A stretch of DNA of 64,000 nt from Pseudomonas putida (GTDB lineage: Bacteria > Pseudomonadota > Gammaproteobacteria > Pseudomonadales > Pseudomonadaceae): positions 3,105,501 to 3,169,500 of the forward strand of contig CP047152.1 in NCBI GenBank assembly GCA_041879295.1, given 5' to 3'. The position numbers and the translations under genes are program-made. The notes beneath the pieces are model-generated. The model worked only from the letters and a program-made list of their open reading frames with translations, was not told where the DNA came from and made no database searches. Position 1 is the first letter of the stretch; every line of letters starts with the position of its first letter. Positions 33,031 through 43,190 of the stretch are shown here, in pieces.

Positions 33031-34290
33031 ATGGTCATGACTCCCCTACGTTTCACTTCAGGACGGATACTTCCGGCTGCCCTGATAGTCCTGCTACCGA
33101 TGCTATCGGCGCAGGCGGCTTCGCTTTCTCTGGATGATGCGCTGCAATTGGCTGAGCGTAATGCGCCTTCACTTCAGGCACGCCAGGAGCAGGTGTCGGC
33201 GGCGCGTCACTCCATCGTGCCAGCGGGTGAACTACCCGATCCGCGGCTTAACCTCGGGGTACAGAATCTACCGATCGAGGGCAGCGATCGCTGGAGCACC
33301 AACCGAGACTTCATGACCATGCAAGTGGTCGGGCTTTCTCAAGAGGTGCCCAACCGCGACAAGCGCAAAGCACGGGTCGAGACAGCACGGGCCACAGTCG
33401 AACGCGCTGATGCCGAAGCTGTCTTCGAGCGTCTGAAGGTGCGCGCGGCGACGGCGCAGGCTTGGGTAGCCGCCTACACGGTGCAACGCAAGCTGCAACA
33501 GTTCGATGAGTTCTATAAGGAAAACCGCCTGCTGGCTTCCGCCGTGAGGGCTCGTCTGGCCGGCGGGGGCGGTTCGTCGGCCGATGCGCTTGCGCCGAGC
33601 CAGGAAGTAGCACAGCTGGATGAACAAAAGGACCTGCTAATGAGCCAGGCGGCCCAGGCAAGAGCGGCACTCAAGCGCTGGGTCGGACAGGACGTGGATG
33701 CACAAGCACCGGCTTTTCCGCAGTGGCCAGTGAAAGCACCGGAATACCTGCACGCCCTGCACGCGCATCCCGAACTGGCGGCCTACGGCGCCAAGACCCG
33801 TGAAGCCGAAGCACAGGTTCATCAGGCGGTCGCCGAGAAGAAGTCGGATTGGGGCTGGCAATTGGATTACCAACGTCGTGGTCCGGACTTTAGCAACATG
33901 GTCAGCGTGCAAGTCAGTTTCCAGTTGCCGCTGTTCACAGGCTCCCGCCAAGACCCAACGATCGCTGCGCGGCAAGCTGAGGTGCGCCAGCTGGAAGACG
34001 AGCAAGAGGCTGCGCTGCGTGAACATACCGAGCGGTTGGAGTCAGATCTGGCGGAATACCAGCGCCTGCAACGGGCAGTGACCCGTAGCCGCGAGACCCT
34101 ATTGCCCCTCGCCGAGGACCGGGTTCGCCTGGCACTGGCGGACTACCGGGCGGGAAAGTCGACATTAAGTGAGGTTCTTGCGGCACGACGCCAGCGGGTC
34201 GAGGCCCGGCTACAGGATATCGACCTGCAAGGGCAGTTAGCCGCGACAGCGGCGCGCTTGCACTTCGCATATGGAGAGGTTCGGGCATGA
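33031..34290 (+). CDS. cusC: outer-membrane efflux protein, TolC/CusC-CzcC family
   Basis: A 419-residue protein. The signal peptide ends near LSAQA-A, and the outer-membrane-factor repeats begin LSLDDALQLAERNAPSLQAR. Long helices follow, with a second repeat from about residue 220. It should trimerise to form the exit duct for the RND pump. ATG 33031 follows GAGGAATC; an earlier in-frame ATG at 32971 is less likely. It overlaps cusB by 4 nt. Confidence 0.88.
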   Translation: MVMTPLRFTSGRILPAALIVLLPMLSAQAASLSLDDALQLAERNAPSLQARQEQVSAARHSIVPAGELPDPRLNLGVQNLPIEGSDRWSTNRDFMTMQVVGLSQEVPNRDKRKARVETARATVERADAEAVFERLKVRAATAQAWVAAYTVQRKLQQFDEFYKENRLLASAVRARLAGGGGSSADALAPSQEVAQLDEQKDLLMSQAAQARAALKRWVGQDVDAQAPAFPQWPVKAPEYLHALHAHPELAAYGAKTREAEAQVHQAVAEKKSDWGWQLDYQRRGPDFSNMVSVQVSFQLPLFTGSRQDPTIAARQAEVRQLEDEQEAALREHTERLESDLAEYQRLQRAVTRSRETLLPLAEDRVRLALADYRAGKSTLSEVLAARRQRVEARLQDIDLQGQLAATAARLHFAYGEVRA

Positions 34291-35750
34291 GACCTATGTC
34301 GATAGGATTGGTCGCAGCGCTCGCACTGGCCATAGGCGCTGGTGCGGGCTACTGGCTGGCTCAACAGGCCCAAAGTGGACCAGCGCCGACACCAGAACAA
34401 CGCAAAGCGTTGTACTGGTATGACCCGATGTACCCTCAACAGCACTTCTCTGAGCCTGGTAAGTCACCTTTCATGGACATGCCATTGGTCGCCAAATATG
34501 CCGATGGCACACAGGATCAAGCAGAGCCTGCGGTACAGATCACTACGGGTATACAGCAGAACCTCGGCGTGCGGCTCGCGACAGTGGCCCAAGGCCGCCT
34601 CGAACGCACGCTGCAGGTCAGTGGTGTGCTGGCCTTCGACGAGCGAGATTTCAGCGTGCTGCAAGCACGGACCGCAGGATTCGTCGAACGCACCTATGGC
34701 CGAGCCACGGGCGATGTCGTGGCCAAGGGCGCACCGCTGGCCGATGTCTTGCCCCCTGAATGGGCAGGATTGCAGGAGGAATATCTGGCACTGCGGCGCT
34801 TGGGCGATGACGAACTGCAGGCCGCAGCCCGCCAACGCTTATTGTTGGCCGGAATGCCTGCCGAGCTCATCGAGCGGGTCGCGCGCATTGGCAAGGTACA
34901 GAACCTTGTCACGCTGCTAGCACCAAGCGCTGGGGTGATCCAAACGCTGGACCTGCGTCCGGGCATGAGCGTGGCGCCGGGGGCTACCCTGGCGCGGATC
35001 AATGGTGTGGCCAACGTCTGGCTCGAAGCCGCAGTGCCGGAGGCGCAGGCCCAGGGCCTGCGCGAGGGGCAGGCAGTGCAGGCGCATTTACCCGCCTATC
35101 CAGGTGAAGCCGTGCCGGGCAAGCTGACCGCTTTGCTTGCAGACGCCAACCCGCAAAGCCGTACTTTGCGCCTGCGTATTGAGCTACCCAATCGCGACGG
35201 CCGGCTGCGGCCGGGGATGTCCGCCCAGGTCGCCCTGCATCCAGCTGGGCAAATCGATACCACACTGCTAGTGCCCGCCGAAGCAGTCATCCGCACCGGC
35301 AAACGTGATCTGGTGATGCTGGCCGAAGACCAAGGTCGTTTCCGCCCAGTGGAAGTGGTGCTGGGTCAAGAGAGCGGCGGCCAGGTTGCCGTGCTGCAAG
35401 GACTGCAGGCAGGCCAGCGGGTGGTGACATCGGGTCAGTTCCTCATCGATTCCGAAGCCAGCCTCAAGGGCATTGAGGCCATGACCGCGCAGGAATCCCC
35501 ACCTGCACAAGCACTGCCGGCACTGCATGAGGCAGACGGACGCATCGTGCAGATCGAGGGCAATCAGCTGACGATCGCTCACGGTCCCTTCCTCACCCTG
35601 GGCATGCCTGGCATGACCATGACCTTCCCCGTGTCTGATCCCACGCTGATTGTCGGGCTTAAGTCGGGCCAACGTATTCGCTTCGGAGTTCGCGAGCGGG
35701 ATGAGGGCATGGTGATCGAGCAGATCAATGCGCTGGAGAGTCAACCATGA
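34287..35750 (+). CDS. cusB: RND adaptor CusB with fused CusF-like domain
   Basis: A 487-residue adaptor. After a membrane-proximal signal comes a heavy-metal-binding segment [10 protein letters not shown] near residue 45. The lipoyl/beta-barrel core follows (residues about 90-400). From about 412 to the end is a CusF-like domain ([28 protein letters not shown]). The fusion puts a Cu/Ag chaperone on the adaptor itself, in addition to the free CusF encoded downstream. It overlaps cusA by 4 nt. Confidence 0.9.
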   Translation: MRPMSIGLVAALALAIGAGAGYWLAQQAQSGPAPTPEQRKALYWYDPMYPQQHFSEPGKSPFMDMPLVAKYADGTQDQAEPAVQITTGIQQNLGVRLATVAQGRLERTLQVSGVLAFDERDFSVLQARTAGFVERTYGRATGDVVAKGAPLADVLPPEWAGLQEEYLALRRLGDDELQAAARQRLLLAGMPAELIERVARIGKVQNLVTLLAPSAGVIQTLDLRPGMSVAPGATLARINGVANVWLEAAVPEAQAQGLREGQAVQAHLPAYPGEAVPGKLTALLADANPQSRTLRLRIELPNRDGRLRPGMSAQVALHPAGQIDTTLLVPAEAVIRTGKRDLVMLAEDQGRFRPVEVVLGQESGGQVAVLQGLQAGQRVVTSGQFLIDSEASLKGIEAMTAQESPPAQALPALHEADGRIVQIEGNQLTIAHGPFLTLGMPGMTMTFPVSDPTLIVGLKSGQRIRFGVRERDEGMVIEQINALESQP

Positions 35751-38700
35751 TCGCGAAACTGATTCGCTGGTCGGTGGGCAACCGAGTGCTGGTGCTGCTC
35801 GCCACACTGTTCCTGGTGGCCTGGGGCGTGTTCTCGCTGCGCAGCCTGCCGATCGACGCACTGCCGGACCTGTCGGACGTGCAAGTGATCATCCGTACCT
35901 CGTACCCAGGGCAGGCGCCACAGATCGTCGAAAACCAGGTCACCTACCCGCTGACAACCACCATGCTCTCGGTACCGGGGGCCAAGACCGTGCGCGGCTT
36001 CTCGGCCTTCGGTGACAGCTTTGTCTACGTGCTGTTCGAGGATGGCACCGACCTGTACTGGGCACGCTCGCGGGTACTGGAGTACCTGAGCCAGGTGCAG
36101 TCACGCTTGCCGGCGTCGGCAAAGCCGGTGCTCGGGCCGGACGCCACCGGCGTGGGTTGGATCTATCAGTACGCGTTGGTCGACCGCAGTGGCGGGCATG
36201 ACTTGGCGCAATTGCGCAGCCTGCAAGACTGGTTCCTGCGCTTCGAGCTCAAGACCTTGCCGGATGTCGCTGAAGTGGCGAGCATCGGGGGCATGGTCAA
36301 GCAGTACCAGGTCGTGCTTGATCCATTGCGGATGGCCAGCCTGAGCATCACCCAAGGGGAGGTGTCGGACGCTATCGGAAAGGCCAACAAGGAAACCGGT
36401 GGCGGCGTGCTCGAACAAGGCGAAGCCGAGTTCATGGTGCGGGCGTCGGGGTACCTGAAGACGTTGAACGACTTCCGCGCCATTCCCCTGCGCCTGGCCA
36501 CCAACGGTGCGCCGGTGACACTCGGCGATGTCGCCACGGTGCAACTTGGCCCAGAGGCGCGTCGGGGTATCGGTGAGCTGGATGGTCAGGGCGAGGCCGT
36601 TGGCGGTGTGGTGATTCTACGCAGTGGCAAAAACGCCCGGGAGGCCATCGTTCACGTCAAGGACAAGCTTGAAGCGCTGAGAAAGAGCCTGCCCAAGGGC
36701 GTGGAGATTGTCACGACCTATGATCGCAGTCAGCTGATAGACCGCGCAGTGGACAATCTCAGCCACAAGCTGATCGAAGAATTCCTCGTAGTCGCGCTGG
36801 TGTGTGCAGCGTTTCTCTGGCACCTGCGCTCGTCGCTTGTGGCAATCGTCTCGCTACCGGTAGGGGTACTGATCGCTCTGATTGTCATGCGCCATCAAGG
36901 CATCAACGCCAACATCATGTCGCTTGGCGGTATCGCTATCGCCATCGGTGCGATGGTCGATGCTGCCGTGGTGATGATCGAGAACGCGCACAAGCGAGTC
37001 GAAGCCTGGCATGCTCGCAACCCAGGGATGTCGCTGCGCGGAGAGCAGCACTGGAAAGTGATGACCGAGGCGGCGGTCGAGGTGGGGCCGGCGCTGTTCT
37101 TCAGCCTGATGATCATCACTTTGTCGTTCATACCGGTGTTCACCTTGCAGGCCCAGGAGGGACGACTGTTCGCCCCCCTGGCTTTCACCAAGACCTACGC
37201 CATGGCAGCCGCGGCAGGGCTGTCGGTGACCCTGATACCCGTGCTGATGGGTTACTGGATTCGCGGCCCTCTGCCAGCAGAGGAACGTAACCCGCTCAAC
37301 CGTGGGCTGATCCGTCTGTATCGGCCTGCGTTGGAAGTGGTGCTGCGCCGGCCCTGGATGACACTGGTTGGCGCGCTGGCGATCTTGTTCAGCAGCCTGT
37401 GGCCATTGAGCCAGCTGGGTGGGGAATTCCTACCACCGCTGGACGAAGGTGACCTGCTGTACATGCCCTCGGCCCTGCCAGGCCTGTCGGCGCAAAAGGC
37501 CTCGGAGCTGCTGCAACGCACTGACCGGCTGATCCGTACCGTGCCCGAGGTCGCCAGCGTGTTCGGCAAGGCTGGCCGAGCGGAATCAGCGACCGACCCG
37601 GCGCCGCTGGAGATGTTCGAAACCATCGTGCGGCTCAAGCCGAAAGATCAGTGGCGTTCGGGCATGACCACCGAAAAGCTGATTGAGGAACTCGACCGTA
37701 CGGTGCGGATACCGGGCCTGACCAACATCTGGATTCCACCGATCCGTAATCGTATCGACATGCTGGCCACCGGCATCAAGAGCCCGATCGGCGTGAAAGT
37801 GGCGGGCAGCGACCTGACGCAGATCGACCGTACGACCCAGGACATCGAGCGAGCCGCCAAAACCGTGCCCGGTGTGACCTCTGCGCTGGCCGAACGTTTG
37901 ACCGGCGGCCGTTACATCGATCTCGACATCGAACGCCAGACTGCATCTCGATATGGCCTGAACATTGCCGACGTGCAGGCCATCGTTGCCGGTGCCATTG
38001 GTGGCGAGACCATCGGCGAGACGGTCGAGGGCCTGGCGCGCTACCCGATCAGCGTGCGCTACCCCCGCGAATGGCGCGACTCGGTCGAAGCCTTGCGCCA
38101 ACTGCCGATCTACACCGCGCAAGGCGGCCAGATCACTCTTGGCACCGTGGCCCATGTGCGCATCACGGAAGGTCCGCCGATGCTCAAGAGCGAGAATGCC
38201 CGCCCATCCGGTTGGGTATACATCGACGTGCGAGGTCGTGATCTGTCCTCTGTGGTCGCCGACCTGCGCCAGGTGGTGAGTCGCGAGGTGAAGCTCGATC
38301 CTGGCATAAGCCTGAGCTATTCCGGCCAGTTCGAGTACCTGGAGCGCGCCAACGCCCGTCTGGCCTGGGTGATACCGGCGACACTGGTGATCATCTTCGT
38401 GCTGCTCTATCTGACATTCGGCCGCCTCAGCGAGGCGCTACTGATCATGGGCACTTTACCTTTTGCCCTTACCGGCGGCGTGTGGCTGCTGTACCTGATG
38501 GGCTTCAATTTGTCGGTGGCCACCGGCGTGGGCTTTATCGCCCTTGCTGGGGTCGCGGCGGAGTTCGGGGTGATTATGCTCATCTACCTGAACAACGCAT
38601 GGACCGAGCGACAGTCCAATAGTGAGCGCACGCAACTGGCGCTACTGGAAGCGATCCGTGAGGGCGCGGTGCAACGCATCAGACCCAAGGCGATGACTGT

Positions 38701-38902
38701 GGCGGTGATCGTCGCAGGCCTGCTGCCAATTCTCTGGAGTGATGGTACCGGCAGCGAAGTAATGAGTCGCATCGCCGTGCCCATGGTGGGCGGCATGCTC
38801 TCTGCCCCCTTGCTCTCTCTTTTCATTGTTCCTGCGGCGTATTGGTTAGTCCGGCGCCGTAATCTCGCAGTAACTAATAATTCCAAACTAGGGAAGGTCT
38901 GA
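35747..38902 (+). CDS. cusA: RND copper/silver efflux pump CusA
   Basis: A 1051-residue heavy-metal RND pump with 12 transmembrane segments and two large periplasmic loops. [26 protein letters not shown] carries the proton-relay Asp, and [17 protein letters not shown] has the CusA-type methionine. [20 protein letters not shown] precedes it. The stop lies inside the left end of an inserted IS: the last residues GKV are IS-encoded. Joining the sequence across the IS restores ...KLGETR with its stop overlapping the cusF ATG, so the change is minor. Confidence 0.93.
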   Translation: MIAKLIRWSVGNRVLVLLATLFLVAWGVFSLRSLPIDALPDLSDVQVIIRTSYPGQAPQIVENQVTYPLTTTMLSVPGAKTVRGFSAFGDSFVYVLFEDGTDLYWARSRVLEYLSQVQSRLPASAKPVLGPDATGVGWIYQYALVDRSGGHDLAQLRSLQDWFLRFELKTLPDVAEVASIGGMVKQYQVVLDPLRMASLSITQGEVSDAIGKANKETGGGVLEQGEAEFMVRASGYLKTLNDFRAIPLRLATNGAPVTLGDVATVQLGPEARRGIGELDGQGEAVGGVVILRSGKNAREAIVHVKDKLEALRKSLPKGVEIVTTYDRSQLIDRAVDNLSHKLIEEFLVVALVCAAFLWHLRSSLVAIVSLPVGVLIALIVMRHQGINANIMSLGGIAIAIGAMVDAAVVMIENAHKRVEAWHARNPGMSLRGEQHWKVMTEAAVEVGPALFFSLMIITLSFIPVFTLQAQEGRLFAPLAFTKTYAMAAAAGLSVTLIPVLMGYWIRGPLPAEERNPLNRGLIRLYRPALEVVLRRPWMTLVGALAILFSSLWPLSQLGGEFLPPLDEGDLLYMPSALPGLSAQKASELLQRTDRLIRTVPEVASVFGKAGRAESATDPAPLEMFETIVRLKPKDQWRSGMTTEKLIEELDRTVRIPGLTNIWIPPIRNRIDMLATGIKSPIGVKVAGSDLTQIDRTTQDIERAAKTVPGVTSALAERLTGGRYIDLDIERQTASRYGLNIADVQAIVAGAIGGETIGETVEGLARYPISVRYPREWRDSVEALRQLPIYTAQGGQITLGTVAHVRITEGPPMLKSENARPSGWVYIDVRGRDLSSVVADLRQVVSREVKLDPGISLSYSGQFEYLERANARLAWVIPATLVIIFVLLYLTFGRLSEALLIMGTLPFALTGGVWLLYLMGFNLSVATGVGFIALAGVAAEFGVIMLIYLNNAWTERQSNSERTQLALLEAIREGAVQRIRPKAMTVAVIVAGLLPILWSDGTGSEVMSRIAVPMVGGMLSAPLLSLFIVPAAYWLVRRRNLAVTNNSKLGKV

Positions 38903-40083
38903 AGTAACCCTGTATTTCCGGTCGACTTCAGCCCTTGCTGCTTTTGAAAGCGGGCCGTCGATCAAAATCGACCAGGTAACCCGCTCAGTTCTCCGTTTTT
39001 GGCCGCCGCGAGCACCTCGCAGCAGCCATTTTCCGCATTACAGGTGCACCTGTCCTGCGGTAGTCAGCAAATGTCGGCGCGCCATCCATAGGTTCGACAG
39101 CGCGAACAGCGTCACCAGCTGAGCGGTGTTCTTGGCCAGGCCACGGAAGCGCACCTTCACGTAACCGAACTGGCGCTTGATCACTCGAAACGGGTGCTCG
39201 ACCTTCGCTCGCACTTGTGCCTTGGCCTTCTCGATCTTGCGCTTGGCTTTGTACAGGGCGCTGCGTTTATCGAGCTTCTTGTAGGTGCTGCGGCGTGCTG
39301 CGACCTGCCAGATCACTTCGCGGCCCGCATGTTCGGGGCGCTTTTCGACGCCGGTGTAGCCGGCATCGGCGCAGACGACGTTCTCGTTACCGTGCAGCAG
39401 TTTGTCGACCTGGGTGATATCCGCCACGTTGGCTGCCGTGCCTACCACGCTGTGTACCAGCCCCGACTCATCATCCACGCCGATGTGCGCCTTCATGCCA
39501 AAGTAATACTGGTTCCCTTTCTTGCTCTGGTGCATTTCCGGGTCGCGCTTGCCGTCCTGGTTCTTGGTCGAGCTGGGTGCGTGGATCAGTGTGGCATCGA
39601 CGATAGTGCCCTGGCGCAGCGACAGGCCGCGATCCCCCAGGTAGCCATTGATTACGCCGAGGATGCCGGCTGCCAGCTCATGTTTCTCCAGCAAACGACG
39701 GAAGTTGAGGATGGTGGTTTCGTCGGGAATGCGCTCCAGGCTCAGCCCGGCGAACTGACGCAGGATGGTCGTCTCGTAGAGCGCTTCTTCCATGGCCGGG
39801 TCGCTGTAGCCGAACCAGTTCTGCATCAGATGGATACGTAACATGGCCATCAGCGGATAGGCTGGACGACCACCTTCACCCTTTGGGTAGTGTGGCTCGA
39901 TCAGGGCAATCAATCCCTTCCACGGCACCACCTGATCCATCTCGATCAGGAACAATTCCTTACGGGTCTGCTTGCGCTTGCCGGCGTACTCGGCGTCGGC
40001 GAAGGTCATCTGCTTCATGGAAAAACTCGGCTGGCGGGATCGGCGTATTTCACCAGATTCGGGAAGTCTTTTTCAGACCTTCC
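38892..40083 (-). mobile_element. IS5-family insertion sequence, 1192 bp
   Basis: Terminal inverted repeats GGAAGGTCTGAA (38892-38903) and TTCAGACCTTCC (40072-40083) are flanked by CTAG on both sides (38888-38891 and 40084-40087), the IS5-type target duplication. One transposase gene on the minus strand. It separates cusA from cusF. Confidence 0.95.
39038..40018 (-). CDS. IS5-family transposase
   Basis: A 326-residue DDE transposase. The N-terminal part begins MKQMTFADAEYAGKRKQTRK. The catalytic Asp residues lie in GTIVDATLIHAP and VVCADAGYTGVEKR, and the Glu in the [17 protein letters not shown] helix. Full length, no frameshift, so probably active. It shares family features with, but is distinct from, the tandem IS copies at 42-44 kb and is closest to the fragments near 61 and 62.8 kb. 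Confidence 0.93.
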   Translation of the reverse strand: MKQMTFADAEYAGKRKQTRKELFLIEMDQVVPWKGLIALIEPHYPKGEGGRPAYPLMAMLRIHLMQNWFGYSDPAMEEALYETTILRQFAGLSLERIPDETTILNFRRLLEKHELAAGILGVINGYLGDRGLSLRQGTIVDATLIHAPSSTKNQDGKRDPEMHQSKKGNQYYFGMKAHIGVDDESGLVHSVVGTAANVADITQVDKLLHGNENVVCADAGYTGVEKRPEHAGREVIWQVAARRSTYKKLDKRSALYKAKRKIEKAKAQVRAKVEHPFRVIKRQFGYVKVRFRGLAKNTAQLVTLFALSNLWMARRHLLTTAGQVHL

Positions 40084-40097
40084 CTAGGAGAAACCCG

Positions 40098-40433
40098 ATG
40101 AAAAACGTCTATCTCGGCGCTGTACTGATGTTGGCTTTCGCGACTGGTGCACAGGCCCAGGACAGCATGGCAGGCATGAAGGACATGCAGATGAAGGCCG
40201 AGCAAGCGGCACCGGTCGCCCACGCGGAGGGTACGATCAAAACCATCGATCTCGACCAGGGCAAGGTCACCTTGGCACACGGACCAGTGGTCGCGTTGAA
40301 ATGGCCAGCGATGACCATGGGGTTCAAGGCGACCGCGCAGCAGCTTGAAGGACTGAAGGTGGGGGACAAGGTGGCGTTCGACTTCCGGATGGAGGGCAGT
40401 GCGGCAACGATTGTTGAAATCCGGAAAGAGTAA
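40098..40433 (+). CDS. cusF: periplasmic copper/silver chaperone CusF
   Basis: A 111-residue protein with a signal peptide (MKNVYLGAVLMLAFATGAQA) and the CusF OB-like fold. Metal ligands His61, Trp69, Met72 and Met74 appear in HGPVVALKWPAMTMGF. It delivers Cu(I)/Ag(I) to the Cus pump. Before the IS insertion its ATG overlapped the cusA stop; now it lies 15 nt after the IS right end and needs IS-borne or read-through transcription. Confidence 0.93.
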   Translation: MKNVYLGAVLMLAFATGAQAQDSMAGMKDMQMKAEQAAPVAHAEGTIKTIDLDQGKVTLAHGPVVALKWPAMTMGFKATAQQLEGLKVGDKVAFDFRMEGSAATIVEIRKE

Positions 40434-40628
40434 GCAACCTACTCTCATGGAGGGGCCGTAGGACAATCGAGGCAGCTCCTAGGCAACACTTTGGGGGTTG
40501 CCACAATTAAGACCGCTTTGCTCAGGTACGGCTCTATCCAAGGACCCGCTTCGCAGGAGCTGCCTGGCGGCGGTGAGCGACAAAAATGAACTTTCAAGCC
40601 GGATGCAGTAGATCGGTCTGATTGACCA

Positions 40629-41012
40629 CTACAGCGGTAACACCGCGTTCCAAGAGCGTGCCCGACGATTGCGAGTCCGCCTGGAGAGGTGAGGCCCAGG
40701 TGGGGAGTGCTTGCTCCCCCTAACCACCGCGCTCATCTCACCGCACTCACCTTGATTGATTTGCCCAAGCATGATGAAACAGTAAAACGCGCAAGGTAAA
40801 TGATCTTGGATTGGATCAGGTCCATCTTCGAAACCGTGGAAAGTTATCTCTGCGGGTTCAGTTTCACGTTGCCATCCGAACACATACTGCCACTGATGTT
40901 CACCCTGCTGCTGGTCGGCTACCAGCAGAAGCGTCCAACCCGCAGTGAGCAGCTGGTTGGCATTCATCTCACTTCGAGTGCTGATTAGCCGGGTAGTCTT
41001 GTCGATATTCAT
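40629..41012 (-). CDS. hypothetical protein, possibly with a run-on C-terminus
   Basis: Start ATG 41012 follows GGGAGGGGAACAGTC, a good ribosome-binding site. The first 70 residues (LISTRSEMNANQLLTAGW, QYVFGWQ) read as a small beta-rich protein. The last 50 are Arg/Ser/Pro-rich and may be a read-on past a lost stop. No function known. It is on the same strand as the integrase-like remnants that follow and may belong to that element. Confidence 0.5.
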   Translation of the reverse strand: MNIDKTTRLISTRSEMNANQLLTAGWTLLLVADQQQGEHQWQYVFGWQRETEPAEITFHGFEDGPDPIQDHLPCAFYCFIMLGQINQGECGEMSAVVRGSKHSPPGPHLSRRTRNRRARSWNAVLPL

Positions 41013-41077
41013 TGACTGTTCCCCTCCCCTGATACCAATGATGAAAATGCTCGGCAATGCTTCGAGCCGAGCGGTTT

Positions 41078-41491
41078 CTAAGGCGTCCGTTGCCGGTTTG
41101 TCGGAGGCAGAGGGCGAGATAGGAATTGCTCATTCAAACCCCGGCTAAACGCGTTATAGGCCCAGCGCACGAACTGTTCGAGTAACCGCTCATTTTCCAT
41201 TCGCAAACGCTGGTTTTCCCCTTCCAGTCGGGCGATGCGATCGGCGGCCGCTTGCAGCTCAGGGGTGGCAGCTTTCTTCGACACAGGCGATTCCATGAGT
41301 GCCTGCTTGCGCAGAGTGAAGGCGTGCCGAATCCGCTCGTGCTTGTGCAAAGCTTGCCGCGTATAGGTACTTCGCAAATGCCGGGAGACTGCAACGATGA
41401 GCAAATCCCAGGTCAACTTCCCGGCCCATCCGTCCAAGATCGATACAACCTGCTCAATTGCGGAGGGAGTGAGATTTCTTGAGCGGCTCAT
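41078..41491 (-). CDS. gmtX: GmtX-like protein of a gamma-mobile-trio element
   Basis: A 137-residue protein: a helical N-terminal domain (TPSAIEQVVSILDGWAGKLTW), a basic helix (YTRQALHKHERIRHAF), a coiled coil with ARLEGENQRLRMENERLLEQF at about 88-108, then a conserved end with RPLPPTNR. From memory this is the third small gene of the GMT (gamma-mobile-trio) recombinase modules, which mobilise cargo rich in toxins and defence genes. Its start overlaps the upstream stop by 4 nt (ATGA). The role within the trio is not known. Confidence 0.6.
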   Translation of the reverse strand: MSRSRNLTPSAIEQVVSILDGWAGKLTWDLLIVAVSRHLRSTYTRQALHKHERIRHAFTLRKQALMESPVSKKAATPELQAAADRIARLEGENQRLRMENERLLEQFVRWAYNAFSRGLNEQFLSRPLPPTNRQRTP

Positions 41492-42018
41492 CCTTTTTCC
41501 TCTTCCGAAGCAAGCCTAGAGCGCAGATAGGTGCCTGTGTCCTGTCCTATCTCACTCTGTAGCACCTGGACAGAGCCCACTAACTGCTGCAGCTTCGATG
41601 CAGGCACGACACCACTGGGCCTGATCACAGCACCAATTGGAACGTCAGGATCGTCCAGGATTGCGCATAAGTCGTTCAGCCTTTTTAACGTCAGCGTCTG
41701 ATGCTCAACCCAACGGTTGGCACCAAACTGCTCCTCGCCCAGCGCCTTGAGCGCCTTCTGCAATAGTGATTCCGTTTCTTGACGATGTTTTCGTAAGGCG
41801 CGTTCTCGAACAGGATCACCTTTTATACAGAGGTGCTCGTCGCAATTTGAACAGTCGCGATGTAGCTGACAGGGCAGCATCGAAAAATCATGCACGCAGT
41901 AGCCTAGATCAGTGGTGTGCGCAGTTAGAATTTTAAGCTCGGCAAATTGATCCCGACTGATCAAACTACTCTGAGGAATACTTGCAACGTAGCCAGCTGA
42001 CTTCTCTGGGTTACCTAG
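41488..42018 (-). pseudogene. gmtZ: C-terminal fragment of a GmtZ-like integrase
   Basis: About 177 residues remain, with the characteristic Cys motif SMLPCQLHRDCSNCDEHLC then IKGD, a long helix, and RWVEHQTLTLKRLNDLCAILDDP. This matches the C-terminal part of the large integrase-like protein that precedes gmtX. The gene is cut at 42018 by the left end of an IS, and the missing N-terminal part is not found on the far side of the tandem IS copies, so an IS-mediated deletion removed it together with gmtY. Confidence 0.6.
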
Positions 42019-43186
42019 GGAATCTCCGAACAAGCCTTCAGTTATGCGAGAATCCCCGCAACACCTGATCCGAGCCGCCCATGAGCCAGATGAGCTTTTC
42101 CGACTTTGAGTACGCCGGCAAGCGCAAGCAAACCCGCCGAGAGCGCTTCCTCGCCGAAATGGATCAGGTGGTGCCCTGGGCAGGCCTGCTGGAGCTGATC
42201 GAACCGTTCTACCCCAAGGCCGGCGGCGGTAGAAAACCCTATCCTCTGGAAACCATGCTGCGCATCCATCTGTTGCAGAACTGGTTCTCCCTGAGCGACC
42301 CGGCCATGGAAGAAGCGCTCTACGAAATCACGCCCATGCGCCAGTTCGCACGCCTGACGCTGAGCGCGCCAATCCCCGAAGACACCACGATCATGAACTT
42401 CCGGCACTTGCTGGAGAAGCATCAGCTCGCACCGGCAATCCTTGCGGTCATCAATGGTTATCTGCAGGAAAAAGGCCTGTCGCTGCGCCAAGGCACCATC
42501 GTCGATGCCACCATTATTCATGCCCCCAGCTCGACCAAAAATAAAGAAGGCAAGCGTGATCCCGAGATGCACCAGACCAAGAAAGGCGGTCAGTATTTCT
42601 TCGGGATGAAGGCGCACATCGGTGCCGATGTCGAGTCCGGCCTGGTGCATCACGTCCATGGCACCGCTGCCAATGTGGCCGATGTCACGCAGGTGGCTGA
42701 ACTGCTGCATGGCGAAGAAAACGCCGTGTATGCAGATGCCGGTTACACCGGTGTCGAAAGGCGCGAAGAGCATGAAAATCGGGGGGTGATCTGGCAGATT
42801 GCAGCGCGTCGCAGCACCTATTCCAAGCTGAACCAGCGCAGCGTACTGTACAAAGCCAAGCGCAAGATCGAGTTCTGCAAGGCTCAGACACGGGCCAAGG
42901 TCGAGCATCCGTTTCGCGTGATCAAGCGGCAGTTTGGTTACGTGAAAGTACGTTTTCGTGGGCTGATGAAAAACACGGCTCAGTTGACCACGCTGTTCGC
43001 CCTGGCAAACCTGTGGAGGGTTCGAAAACAGCTCATGGGTATGGGTGAGGTTCGCGTTTAACACGGAGAACCGGTCGAAAAAGCTCTCCGTACATGATTT
43101 TTCGGTCACTTTTCGTCCAATGACGCTGTAGGTGCCTGGAAAATTGCAACTTGCCGCGGCTGCACGACAAGTTGATCGGAGCATCC
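42019..43186 (+). mobile_element. IS5-family insertion sequence, tandem copy 1
   Basis: It runs from GGAATCTCCGAACAAG (42019) to TCGGAGCATCC (43186). It is flanked by CTAG on the left and TTAG on the right, typical YTAR targets. 1168 bp. Confidence 0.9.
42081..43061 (+). CDS. IS5-family transposase, tandem copy 1
   Basis: A 326-residue DDE transposase beginning MSQMSFSDFEYAGKRKQTRR. Catalytic regions are GTIVDATIIHAP, AVYADAGYTGVERR and [17 protein letters not shown]. Full length. It differs from copy 2 by one residue that I can see (Arg versus Leu in MRQFAxLTLS). Confidence 0.93.
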   Translation: MSQMSFSDFEYAGKRKQTRRERFLAEMDQVVPWAGLLELIEPFYPKAGGGRKPYPLETMLRIHLLQNWFSLSDPAMEEALYEITPMRQFARLTLSAPIPEDTTIMNFRHLLEKHQLAPAILAVINGYLQEKGLSLRQGTIVDATIIHAPSSTKNKEGKRDPEMHQTKKGGQYFFGMKAHIGADVESGLVHHVHGTAANVADVTQVAELLHGEENAVYADAGYTGVERREEHENRGVIWQIAARRSTYSKLNQRSVLYKAKRKIEFCKAQTRAKVEHPFRVIKRQFGYVKVRFRGLMKNTAQLTTLFALANLWRVRKQLMGMGEVRV

Positions 43187-43190
43187 TTAG

